Assembly (NCBI GenBank): GCA_017547285.1
Contig: JAFYQB010000080.1
Location: 1 to 42,951, forward strand
Length of the DNA: 42,951 nucleotides
DNA from: Clostridia bacterium
GTDB taxonomy: Bacteria > Bacillota > Clostridia > Christensenellales > Aristaeellaceae
Direction of reading: 5' to 3'
Shown piece by piece: positions 25,401 to 33,200 of the stretch (within the stretch, counting starts at the first letter, position 1; every line of letters begins with the position of its first letter). A program made the position numbers and the translations under genes. Below the pieces are notes generated by a model. It was given only the letters and a program-made list of their open reading frames with translations. It had not been told where the DNA came from and made no database searches.

Positions 25401-25448
25401 CCTTCCCCTTGAGGGGAAGGTGGCCCGCGTAGCGGGTCGGATGAGGTG
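25401..25448. repeat. dispersed palindromic element, full copy in inverted orientation
   Basis: CCTTCCCC-TTGA-GGGGAAGG (25401-25420), then hairpin GCCCGC/GCGGGT (about 25423-25437), then CGGATGAGGTG. Relative to 25116-25162 the order of parts is reversed, so the two copies form an inverted pair about 290 bp apart. Confidence 0.85.
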
Positions 25449-25466
25449 AAACAGCAGCATATTATA

Positions 25467-25504
25467 AGCAACACCCTCCGGCCATTGCGCCGAAGGGTGT
25501 TGCT
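25467..25504. terminator. long hairpin in the 25-kb intergenic region
   Basis: AGCAACACCCT (25467-25477) pairs with AGGGTGTTGCT (25494-25504), and the stem continues as CGGC/GCCG inside. On the plus strand it is followed by GTTTGC, a weak tract; on the minus strand by TATAATATG. Probable terminator-derived hairpin of unclear direction. Confidence 0.55.
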
Positions 25505-25525
25505 GTTTGCAAAAGAAAACGCGCA

Positions 25526-25648
25526 CAAGCGAGCCGGAGGTCGTTGTTTGACCTCCGGCGGTCTTAGATGCATCAACAAACTGAAAAGATTAGCCCCTGA
25601 GGCCGTGAAACGGCCTCAGTACGGGGTGCAGGGGCTCAGCCCCTGCTA
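25526..25648 (-). repeat. composite three-hairpin 3' element, copy 2
   Basis: On the minus strand it starts at the TAG stop of the M20 peptidase gene: hairpin GCAGGGGC/GCCCCTGC (25628-25646), TGCACCCC, hairpin GAGGCCGT/ACGGCCTC (about 25598-25616) followed by AGGGGCTAATCTTTTC as a terminator, a spacer, then the 42-bp block 25526-25567 that is identical to 9576-9617. The order of parts equals copy 1, with different but still paired stem sequences in the first two hairpins. Confidence 0.85.
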
Positions 25649-27076
25649 ACAGCCTCGGATCAGCCGCTGGTAGAAGGCAACGACCTTCACAGCGGTTTCC
25701 AGCGGAATGCGCTCGTTATTGCCGTGGATCAGGCCGCGCTCCTCCTTGGTAAGCGCCATGGCGGAGAAACGGTAAACATGGTCAGAAAGCACGCCGTAAT
25801 GACGGCTGTCAGAGCAGGCCAGCATCAGGTAGGGGGAAACCACGGCATTGGTCCATGTGCCGCGGATGGCTTTGGACAAACGCTGGAAGGGTTCGTCATC
25901 CGTGCGGGAGATGCGGGAGGGATTCATGCCCATCACCACGTCCACCGTAATATTGGGGTTGGCAATCACCTTTTCCAGATACGCTTTCGCGCTTTCCACG
26001 GTCTCGCCGCAGATGAGTCGCATGTTTGCACCCACCCATGCCTCGGGCGGCAGCACGTTGCTGGCGGCGCTGCCCTGCATCTGAGTGAAGGCAACGGTGG
26101 TGCGCACCAGCGCGTTCAATTCGCCGCCGCTCATGCGGCAGATCAGGTTGAGCACGGGCTTGAAGCACCACAGGTTGGCAAAAATCAGGCGGTAGAGGAA
26201 GGTGGAGCGGCGTCCAAGGGTATCAAACATTTCGGCAGCGGGCGCGGTAAGCGTGAAGGGGAAGGGATGGCTTTCCACACGATTCACTGCCTGCGCCAGC
26301 ACGCCTACAGGGCTGTGAGGCGGGGGCGTGGAGGAATGTCCGCCGCTGGTTTTGAGCGTGAGCTTCACATCCATCGGGCCCTTTTCGCCGGTGCCGACCA
26401 CTGCGCAGGGAACTTTCACGCCGGGGAATACATTTTCCACCACCGCGCCGCCTTCATCCAGCACGAAAGCAGGGGTGATGTTGTGCTGCTGGAACCAACG
26501 AACCATGGAGGGCGCGCCTTCGCCGCTGATCTCTTCATCGCCGCCAAAGGCCAGATACAGGTCGTTGGCAGGCACGAAGCCGGCGGCGATCAGGTTGTCG
26601 GCCGCTTCCAGAATGCCGCAGAAAGTGGCTTTGGTGTCCAGCGTGCCGCGGCCCCAAAGGATGCCGTCTTCAATGATGCCGTCAAAGGCAGGCTTCTGCC
26701 AGTCGGACTCGTTGACCGGCACCACGTCATAGTGCGCCATCAGCACGCCGGGCTGGGCGTCGGACTGGCCTTTCCAGCGGAACAGCAGCGCGCGAGGATT
26801 GGGCTTGACGAGCTCGCAGGTCCTGCATACGTTGGGGAACAGTTCCGGAAGCAGGGCTTCCAGCTTTTCAAACTCAGCATTGTCTTCCAGCGTCTTATTG
26901 CGGTAGGATACGGTCTTGCAGCGGATCAGGGTTTGCAGATGGGAAATCGCCTTCTGCTCGTCCACTGTTTCGGGAGCCGTATCTGCGGGTTCCTTGTGCT
27001 GCGGCCTGAACGCAGCAGCGCGGATGAGCAGCACGGCAGCGAACACAGCCAGCGCGGCCAGAATGATCCAGATCAT
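25646..27076 (-). CDS. membrane-anchored M20 family metallopeptidase
   Basis: A 476-residue di-zinc peptidase. An N-terminal hydrophobic helix (residues 1-22) anchors it, as in carboxypeptidase S and PM20D1-type M20 enzymes. Metal and catalytic residues are visible: His115 in VLMAHYDVVP, Asp147 in WGRGTLDTKA, Glu181/Glu182 in GGDEEISGEG, Asp207 in FVLDEGG and a late His in LIHGNNERIP. The dimerisation lid lies between about residues 235 and 350. It would hydrolyse a dipeptide or N-acyl amino acid; which side of the membrane it faces is not certain. It is the last gene after two membrane proteins (13 bp gap), which suggests that it processes what they transport. Its stop codon begins the composite hairpin element. 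Confidence 0.92.
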   Translation of the reverse strand: MIWIILAALAVFAAVLLIRAAAFRPQHKEPADTAPETVDEQKAISHLQTLIRCKTVSYRNKTLEDNAEFEKLEALLPELFPNVCRTCELVKPNPRALLFRWKGQSDAQPGVLMAHYDVVPVNESDWQKPAFDGIIEDGILWGRGTLDTKATFCGILEAADNLIAAGFVPANDLYLAFGGDEEISGEGAPSMVRWFQQHNITPAFVLDEGGAVVENVFPGVKVPCAVVGTGEKGPMDVKLTLKTSGGHSSTPPPHSPVGVLAQAVNRVESHPFPFTLTAPAAEMFDTLGRRSTFLYRLIFANLWCFKPVLNLICRMSGGELNALVRTTVAFTQMQGSAASNVLPPEAWVGANMRLICGETVESAKAYLEKVIANPNITVDVVMGMNPSRISRTDDEPFQRLSKAIRGTWTNAVVSPYLMLACSDSRHYGVLSDHVYRFSAMALTKEERGLIHGNNERIPLETAVKVVAFYQRLIRGC

Positions 27077-27088
27077 ACAGATGCCTCC

Positions 27089-27742
27089 TTACAGCTTGCC
27101 CTTCTTGTACAGGATGCGGCTCACGCCAATGCACACCAGCGCGCCCACAGGCACCAGCACGCCAACACTGCTGGCCAGCGAGGGCACCAGCACAAACAGG
27201 ACGATCATGAACACCAGCGGCGCAATGGCGATCTTCCAGTTTTTGGAGATGTACACCACGCCCAGCCCACCGAACAGGGCAGGAAGGATGTTGTCAAAAG
27301 CGGGAGTGAGTACGGGGGATTCCAGCAAGGGCTGCAGGTAGCCCAGCATCAGCACGCCCAGCGCGATAATCAGCGTGGTCACGATGGCAGAGGTAGCAAT
27401 GGCAATAGTGGAAATGACTTCGCCTTCCTCGCTGGTGGCCTCCACGTTGGCGGCCTGCATGGCGTTGAGCGCGGCAGGCACCTTGAGGCTGGTCAGGTTG
27501 CCGGTGATGAAGCCCAGATACGTGCCGCCGGTTCCCAGCATGGGCGCATACGTGAAGACTTCGATGATACCCACCGTCCAGAAGATGGGCGCGACGCCCA
27601 GCAGCCCCTTGAACACATGCTCAAAGGCCGGCCATGCGTCGTAGTATACGCAGGTGGAAACCGGAACCATGATCATCAGAAAAATGCCCAACGCCACCCA
27701 GATGCGGCCATAGAAATGTACGGAATCATTGTAGGTTTTCAT
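27089..27742 (-). CDS. conserved membrane protein paired with DUF5058
   Basis: A 217-residue integral membrane protein with about five or six hydrophobic helices. I do not recognise a named family. Notable features are a conserved-looking MLGTGGTYLGFITGNLTSLKVP segment (about residues 70-90) and a cytoplasmic EATSEEGEVISTIAIAT stretch. A strong AAGGAGG precedes the start. It lies 15 bp after a DUF5058 gene and 12 bp before the M20 peptidase gene. This context, two membrane proteins of different type plus a peptidase, suggests a two-part transporter for a peptide or N-acyl amino acid, but no direct evidence exists. Confidence 0.8.
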   Translation of the reverse strand: MKTYNDSVHFYGRIWVALGIFLMIMVPVSTCVYYDAWPAFEHVFKGLLGVAPIFWTVGIIEVFTYAPMLGTGGTYLGFITGNLTSLKVPAALNAMQAANVEATSEEGEVISTIAIATSAIVTTLIIALGVLMLGYLQPLLESPVLTPAFDNILPALFGGLGVVYISKNWKIAIAPLVFMIVLFVLVPSLASSVGVLVPVGALVCIGVSRILYKKGKL

Positions 27743-27757
27743 AGGTGGTTCCTCCTT

Positions 27758-28486
27758 TCAGCAGCCCATCAGCGCAGTCAGCGGGATGGAGGCAGCCATT
27801 GCGCCCAGCATGGAAATGGGCAGCGCATACTGTTCCAGCCAGCCCCATTTACAAACCTTGATCAGAATGCCCTCCACAGCCATCAGCAGCGCAGAAACCA
27901 GTGCAACGGCGATCGGGATAAAACCGGGCAGGCCCATGCGCACATCGCTGAACAGCATGCCGACGAATGCACTGATCATGCCAAGGAACATACTCGACAT
28001 GAAAATCTCGCCCCATTTGGGATCCTTGGATTTGAGGGAGACAATGCCGGACTGCATCTTTTTGAGGCCGAAAAGCACCACGAAGATGCCGGGAATGATA
28101 CCCAGCGTCATCACCCAGGCAATGGCCGTATAGGCTTTGGGATCGGTGATGGAGGCGCTGAGACTCAGGTTCATGGCGGTAGCGGTACTGGAAGCGGCGG
28201 GCAGCTCATAGGTGAGCGCGCCCAGAATGCTCAGGCGCAGCCACGGCAGTGGCAGACCCATGAACTTGGAAAGGGTGATCACGCCCAGCAGGATCGCGGC
28301 TGCCGGAGCGATGGTAAACAGGCTGGTGGAGAGAATGGTCTTTTTGATGATCCGGGTCTGAATGCCAAGCTCTCTGGCGCGGCGCGAGGCACGGATGAGG
28401 AAGAACAGACTTTGCGCCAGTACATAAACGATGACTACGGCGGTCACGCCGTAGAGGAAGGGGCTGTTGACGTTAAAGGTTCGCAT
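27758..28486 (-). CDS. DUF5058 family membrane protein
   Basis: A 242-residue membrane protein with about six helices. The pattern FFLIRASRRARELGI, then TSLFTIAPAAAILLGVITLS, then GLPLPWLRLSILGALTYE is that of the DUF5058 family, whose function is unknown. AAAGGAG lies upstream. It starts 15 bp after the ribosomal GTPase gene, so the two may be co-transcribed, and it heads the DUF5058, membrane protein, M20 peptidase set. A transport role is inferred only from the neighbours. Confidence 0.82.
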   Translation of the reverse strand: MRTFNVNSPFLYGVTAVVIVYVLAQSLFFLIRASRRARELGIQTRIIKKTILSTSLFTIAPAAAILLGVITLSKFMGLPLPWLRLSILGALTYELPAASSTATAMNLSLSASITDPKAYTAIAWVMTLGIIPGIFVVLFGLKKMQSGIVSLKSKDPKWGEIFMSSMFLGMISAFVGMLFSDVRMGLPGFIPIAVALVSALLMAVEGILIKVCKWGWLEQYALPISMLGAMAASIPLTALMGC

Positions 28487-28501
28487 GGGGAAACTCCTTT
28501 C

Positions 28502-30439
28502 TCAGATATCGAAGATACCGCCTTCCAGCGCGCTGCGTGCGGCCAGAATGTAACGGCTTTGATCGACGGGGTCAACGTTTCGGCGGCGGGCGGTTGCGCC
28601 CAGTTCCAGCGGGCATTCACGGTAGCTGTCCAGCTGTACGCTCATGGTGCCGCGTCCGCTGGTGATGGAAGCAAGCGTTGTGGCGTAGTCCATGCTGCTT
28701 TCCACAGGTACTTTGGCGGTCAAAATCACGCGGTCATCCTCGGTGAGGGTTTCCAGCACCTCGCCGCGCATGGCTGCCACATCACTGATTACCCTTCCCA
28801 CGCATTCCGGCGGCAGCAGGAAACGAATGGCAAGAATGGGTTCCAGCAGCACGCTTCCGCCGCGCTGCAGGCCATCCTGAATGCCCATGGGCGTAGCTAC
28901 GATAAAGTCCAGCGGATGGGTATGCCAGATGTGATCGCTGCCATCCACCAGGGTAATTTTGATATCGGTGACCTGCCAGCCCAGTCGGCCCTGCGCCAGC
29001 GCCAGGGGCAAAGCCTGCTCCACCTGATGCTGATAGCGCAGCTGAATGGTGCGTTCCGGCACCGCAGAAGCAAAGGTCACGCCGCTGCCTCGGGGGCCGG
29101 GTTCCATTTCAAAGCGCATGACCGCCCAGCAGGGCTTGGGCATGGTGTAGGCCACAAAACCGAAGGTGGGTTTGGCAAGGGTTTCGCGATAAATGACTGC
29201 CGGTTTGGAGAAATGCGCCGAAAGTCCGAAACGGGTGGAGAGCAGCTCTTCCAGAATTTCCAGCTGGATCGCGCCCATCACATGCAGGTGCAGTTCGTTG
29301 AGCGAACGCACATAGTGCGCTTCCAGAAGCGGATCCTCACCGGAGAGAATATCACAGGCAGTGCGCAGCGCAGGCATGTCCTCCGGCTTGTCGGGAATGG
29401 CCTGCACGGTCATCAGCGGCGTGCGCAGATGGCCGGGTTCCACGCGGCGGGGCAGGTGTTTTGATGAGCCCAGCACATGACCGATCTTGATATCACCTAA
29501 ACCGTACACCACGGCGATCTCGCCCGCGCACAGCGTTCCCGCGTCTGCGCCGTCCACCGTGCGGATCTGGGTGATTTTCTTTTGCACCCAGCGTTCCGCG
29601 CCAGTGAGCGGATCCACACCGGCAGGCAGATCCACGGCCGTTCGGTTTTCCAGTCTGCCGCCGTAGAGGCGTACCCATACGCCGCGCCCCAGCATTCGGT
29701 CCTGGGCAGCGGCAAACACCACGCCGCACAGCTCGTCGCTGCTGCTTTCCGGCGGAGGCAGACAGGTGAGAATGGCATCCAGAAGCGGTTCAATGCCCAT
29801 ATCGCGCAGCGCGGAACCCGTCAGAACGGGATGGGCAAGGCCGCGCAGGGCATGCTCCTGCCATTTGGAGATAAGTTCGCTTTGCTCCGGGAGATCGCCG
29901 CTGAAATAGCGCTCCATCAGTTCGTCATCCAAATCGCACAGGGCTTCCAGCATGCCGTCAAAATCGTCCGTGCACACAGCGGAAGGGGAGAGCAGGCGGT
30001 GGATCTGGCGCATCACCGCATCCAGATTTGCGCCCTCACGGTCCATCTTGTTGATGAACAGAATGGTAGGGATCTGCTGTTCCTTCAGGGCGTGGAACAG
30101 CGTCTCGGTCTGCGGCTGTATGCCCTCTACACCGCAGATCACCAGCACCGCCGCGTCCAGCGCCCACAGGGAACGCTCCACCTCGGCGGTAAAATCCACG
30201 TGGCCGGGGGTGTCGATCAGGTTGATGGCAACATCTTTCCAGGTCAGCTGCACACAGGTGGCCTTGACCGAAATGCCGCGCCGCTGCTCAATGGGCAGAT
30301 CATCCGTTCTGGCTGTTCCGGCGTCCACACTGCCAGCCTTGCGCAGTACGCCCGCATGGGTTAAAAGCTGTTCGGAAAGCGTGGTTTTGCCCGCGTCTAC
30401 ATGGGCGAAGATACCGATGTTGCGAAGCTGTTTTGCCAC
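28502..30439 (-). CDS. TetM-like ribosomal protection/translation factor GTPase
   Basis: A 645-residue EF-G paralogue of the TetM/TetO/TetW/Otr group. The start is GTG 30439, 5-6 nt after GGAGG. The G motifs are intact: AHVDAGKTTL (G1), RGISVKA (G2), DTPGHVDF (G3) and NKMD (G4). Later domains follow the EF-G layout and end with the domain V segment TSGRGTMSVQLDSY. The mobile tetracycline proteins are closely conserved with each other; this one is clearly divergent, belongs to the host in base composition and is not near mobile genes, so tetracycline resistance should not be assumed. It may be a housekeeping factor that releases stalled or drug-bound ribosomes. Its promoter shares a -35 with that of the divergent rhamnosidase gene. 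Confidence 0.88.
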   Translation of the reverse strand: MAKQLRNIGIFAHVDAGKTTLSEQLLTHAGVLRKAGSVDAGTARTDDLPIEQRRGISVKATCVQLTWKDVAINLIDTPGHVDFTAEVERSLWALDAAVLVICGVEGIQPQTETLFHALKEQQIPTILFINKMDREGANLDAVMRQIHRLLSPSAVCTDDFDGMLEALCDLDDELMERYFSGDLPEQSELISKWQEHALRGLAHPVLTGSALRDMGIEPLLDAILTCLPPPESSSDELCGVVFAAAQDRMLGRGVWVRLYGGRLENRTAVDLPAGVDPLTGAERWVQKKITQIRTVDGADAGTLCAGEIAVVYGLGDIKIGHVLGSSKHLPRRVEPGHLRTPLMTVQAIPDKPEDMPALRTACDILSGEDPLLEAHYVRSLNELHLHVMGAIQLEILEELLSTRFGLSAHFSKPAVIYRETLAKPTFGFVAYTMPKPCWAVMRFEMEPGPRGSGVTFASAVPERTIQLRYQHQVEQALPLALAQGRLGWQVTDIKITLVDGSDHIWHTHPLDFIVATPMGIQDGLQRGGSVLLEPILAIRFLLPPECVGRVISDVAAMRGEVLETLTEDDRVILTAKVPVESSMDYATTLASITSGRGTMSVQLDSYRECPLELGATARRRNVDPVDQSRYILAARSALEGGIFDI

Positions 30440-30471
30440 GTTGATCCTCCTTGGTAAACATAGATAAAAGC

Positions 30472-30500
30472 AGTATATCACGCGCGTATTTTCTTGACAA
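30472..30500 (-). promoter_or_regulatory. sigma-A promoter of the ribosomal GTPase operon
   Basis: On the minus strand TTGTCA (plus 30495-30500) and TATACT (plus 30472-30477) are 17 bp apart, with the GTG start about 30 nt beyond. Its -35 overlaps that of the opposite promoter by 5 bp. Confidence 0.82.
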
Positions 30501-30522
30501 GTTGCACCTTGTGTTGGATAAT
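30494..30522 (+). promoter_or_regulatory. sigma-A promoter of the rhamnosidase gene
   Basis: TTGACA (30494-30499) and GATAAT (30517-30522) are 17 bp apart; the ATG follows at 30579 after about 50 nt of leader. It is back to back with the minus-strand promoter and uses nearly the same -35 bases. Confidence 0.82.
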
Positions 30523-30578
30523 AAAAGAAAGGTTTTGGACACTTGACAATCCCATAGAAACATACGGAGGATTCATTT

Positions 30579-33122
30579 ATGAAGATTACCCATTGTCAAA
30601 TGGTGCATCTGGATAAACCCATGGGCTACCATCTGGGCACGCCTGTTGTCAGCTGGCTGATTGAGGCGGCGGAGGGTGAAAAGATGGCATCCGCCCGTGT
30701 TCGGGTAGCCAGCGACGCCGACATGGAAAACATCATTTATGACAGCGGCGAGCAGGCGGATATCAGCCCTCTCGGCTTCCAGCTGCCGTGTACCTTTGCG
30801 CCCCGCACCCGTTACTGGTGGCAGGTAGAGGCCGTGACCGACGAGGGTGATCGCGGCGCGAGCGAGATCCAGTGGTTTGAAACCGGCAAGATGGATGAGG
30901 CGTGGCAGGCCAAATGGATCACCTGCGAAAGCACCGAAAAGCGTCATCCCATTTTTGCGGGCAATGTGAAGACGGAAAAGCCTGTGAAGGAAGCCCGCCT
31001 GTATATCACCTCTCTGGGTCTGTACGAGGCCTATCTGAACGGCGAACGCGTGGGCGAGGAATACCTGACTCCCTACTGCAACAACTTCCACCAGTGGCTG
31101 CAGGTGCAGACCTATGATATCACCAAACAGCTGAATAACGGCGGCAGGCTGGAAGTGTGGATGGGCAACGGCTGGTACAAGGGTCGTTTCTGCTGGGTGG
31201 ACTATAACCGCAATGCGCCCGGCCACTACGGCAACGAATGGGCGCTGCTGGCCGAAGTGCACGTAACCTACGAAGACGGTACCGAAGCCGTATTCGGTAC
31301 GGATGAAAGCTGGACCGTGCGCCGCGGCCCCATTCAGGAATCCAACATCTACGACGGCGAGATCTGGGACGCGTCCATGCCGGACAGCGAACCCGAGGCG
31401 GTTTCCCTGTATAACGGCAAAAAACCGCCTCTGCATGACCGCCTGAGCGTGCCTGTGCGCATTCAGAAGGAAATCAAACCTGTTGAGAAGATCATTACCC
31501 CCAAGGGCGAACAGGTGCTGGATCTGGGCCAGAATCAGGCCGGTATCTTCCGTTTCCGCGTGAACGAGCCCAAGGGCAAGCAGATCAGGATCCGCGTGGG
31601 CGAAATTCTGCAGGATGACTGTTTCTATACCGAAAATCTTCGTTCCGCGCTGGCGCAGTATATCTTTACTTCCAATGGCGAACCGTTCGTCATTCAGCCG
31701 CATTTCACCTTCTACGGCTACCGCTATGTGTGCATCGAGGGCGTGGAAGATGTCAATCCCGATGATTTCACCGCGCTGGTGCTGCATTCCGATCTGCCGG
31801 AGACCGGCAAGCTGGTTACCGGCAATCCGCTCATCAACAAACTGATGGAAAACGTGGGCTGGGGCATGGTCGGCAACTTTATCGACGTACCCACCGACTG
31901 CCCGCAGCGCGACGAGCGCATGGGCTGGACGGGCGACGCACAGGTATTCAGCCCCACGGCATGCTTCTACCGTGACTGCTACGCCTTCTACCGCAAATAT
32001 CTGTACGATATGAACAGCGAGCAGCGCGAGATCGGCGGCGCAGTGCCGGTGGTCATCCCGCGCTTCCAGCTGGATGAGCCGGATTGCAGCACCGTGTGGG
32101 GCGACGCTGCTACCATCATGCCGTGGAACCTGTACCGCTACTACGGCGACAAGACCATTCTGGAGCAATGCTATGACGGCATGAAGATGTGGGTGGATTA
32201 CATGACCCGCACCGATGGCGACAACCATGCATGGCGCACGCATTTCCACTACGGCGACTGGCTGGGACTGGACAACCCCAACCCGGATGAGATCACCCTC
32301 GGCGGCACGGACAACGCCTTTATCGCGGATGTCTATCACCGCCACAGCGCCATGCTCACTGCTAAGGCTGCCCGTGTGCTTGGCAAGACTGAGGACGCTG
32401 AAAAGTACGAAGCGCTGGCCGAACGCCTGCTCAAGGAAATCCGCGATGAGTACTTTACGCCCAATGGCCGACTGGCCGTGGAAACCCAGACCGCGCATGT
32501 GCTGGCGCTGGCCTACGATCTTGGCCCGGATCGCGAGCGTATGCAGAAGGGACTGCGTCACCAGTTCACCCGCAGCGGCAACCGCCTGCGCACCGGTTTT
32601 ACCGGCACGCCGCTGCTTTGTCCCACGTTCTCCGAAAACGGCATGGATGATCTGGCCTACGAAGTGCTTCTGCGCGAGGACTTCCCCGGCTGGCTGTATG
32701 AGATCCATCTGGGTGCGACCACCATCTGGGAGCGCTGGAACAGCCTGCTGCCGGACGGCACCATTTCCGATACCGGCATGAACAGCTTTAACCACTATGC
32801 CTACGGCAGCATTGCCGAGTGGATCTGGCGCCGCTGCGCCGGTCTGCAGCCGGTAGAAAGTGCGCCCGGCTTTACCCATGTCAGGATTCAGCCCATGCCG
32901 CACCGCGCTATCGGCAAGGTGGATGCGGCCTACCAGAGCGCCAGCGGCGAGTGGAAAATCGCATGGGAGATTGAAGGCGACGATCTGACCCTCCGCTTCA
33001 ACGTTCCCTTCGGCTGCACGGCGGAAGTTGATCTGCCCAATGCGCCCGAAGGCATGAACTATGGCACCGTGGGCTGCGGTACCTATGAAATCCGTTATAC
33101 GCCCACCGCGATCCTCGGCTAA
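30579..33122 (+). CDS. GH78 alpha-L-rhamnosidase
   Basis: An 847-residue glycoside hydrolase that releases L-rhamnose from rhamnosides such as plant flavonoid glycosides or wall polysaccharides. An N-terminal fibronectin-like part and a beta-sandwich domain (about 130-300) lead into the (alpha/alpha)6 barrel. The barrel carries the family signature DCPQRDERMGWTGDAQ near residue 439, with the catalytic-acid Glu in DER, and GATTIWERWNS near residue 710, with the probable base Glu. A C-terminal beta domain closes the protein. There is no signal peptide, so it works on imported substrates in the cytosol. GGAGG lies 7 nt upstream. A terminator and then an MFS transporter gene follow. Confidence 0.94.
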   Translation: MKITHCQMVHLDKPMGYHLGTPVVSWLIEAAEGEKMASARVRVASDADMENIIYDSGEQADISPLGFQLPCTFAPRTRYWWQVEAVTDEGDRGASEIQWFETGKMDEAWQAKWITCESTEKRHPIFAGNVKTEKPVKEARLYITSLGLYEAYLNGERVGEEYLTPYCNNFHQWLQVQTYDITKQLNNGGRLEVWMGNGWYKGRFCWVDYNRNAPGHYGNEWALLAEVHVTYEDGTEAVFGTDESWTVRRGPIQESNIYDGEIWDASMPDSEPEAVSLYNGKKPPLHDRLSVPVRIQKEIKPVEKIITPKGEQVLDLGQNQAGIFRFRVNEPKGKQIRIRVGEILQDDCFYTENLRSALAQYIFTSNGEPFVIQPHFTFYGYRYVCIEGVEDVNPDDFTALVLHSDLPETGKLVTGNPLINKLMENVGWGMVGNFIDVPTDCPQRDERMGWTGDAQVFSPTACFYRDCYAFYRKYLYDMNSEQREIGGAVPVVIPRFQLDEPDCSTVWGDAATIMPWNLYRYYGDKTILEQCYDGMKMWVDYMTRTDGDNHAWRTHFHYGDWLGLDNPNPDEITLGGTDNAFIADVYHRHSAMLTAKAARVLGKTEDAEKYEALAERLLKEIRDEYFTPNGRLAVETQTAHVLALAYDLGPDRERMQKGLRHQFTRSGNRLRTGFTGTPLLCPTFSENGMDDLAYEVLLREDFPGWLYEIHLGATTIWERWNSLLPDGTISDTGMNSFNHYAYGSIAEWIWRRCAGLQPVESAPGFTHVRIQPMPHRAIGKVDAAYQSASGEWKIAWEIEGDDLTLRFNVPFGCTAEVDLPNAPEGMNYGTVGCGTYEIRYTPTAILG

Positions 33123-33134
33123 GGATGAAACCAG

Positions 33135-33173
33135 AGCAAGCCTCCGTTCCATCTGGACGGAGGCTTGCTTTTT
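33135..33173 (+). terminator. intrinsic terminator after the rhamnosidase gene
   Basis: AGCAAGCCTCCGT (33135-33147) and ACGGAGGCTTGCT (33157-33169) are perfectly complementary over 13 bp with a 9-nt loop, followed by TTTTT. The MFS gene starts 28 bp further on, so its transcription needs read-through. Confidence 0.92.
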
Positions 33174-33200
33174 GGAAAGCAAAACAAAGAAGGGTTGAAA

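Noticed and set aside
25116..25448. Complete MITE with terminal inverted repeats
   Set aside because: The inverted copies could flank a unit of about 330 bp, but a third core lies inside, no target-site duplication is visible, and single copies occur elsewhere without partners.
25724..29464. Very long open frame on the + strand (over 1200 codons) opposite the M20, membrane protein and GTPase genes
   Set aside because: It crosses four well-supported genes on the other strand, is rich in His/Gln/Arg/Gly in the manner of reverse-strand frames in GC-rich DNA, and shows no domain or ribosome site.
28502..30439. Tetracycline resistance gene tet(M/W/O)
   Set aside because: Family membership is clear, but the sequence differs strongly from mobile tet genes and no mobile element or attenuator leader is present; resistance cannot be claimed.
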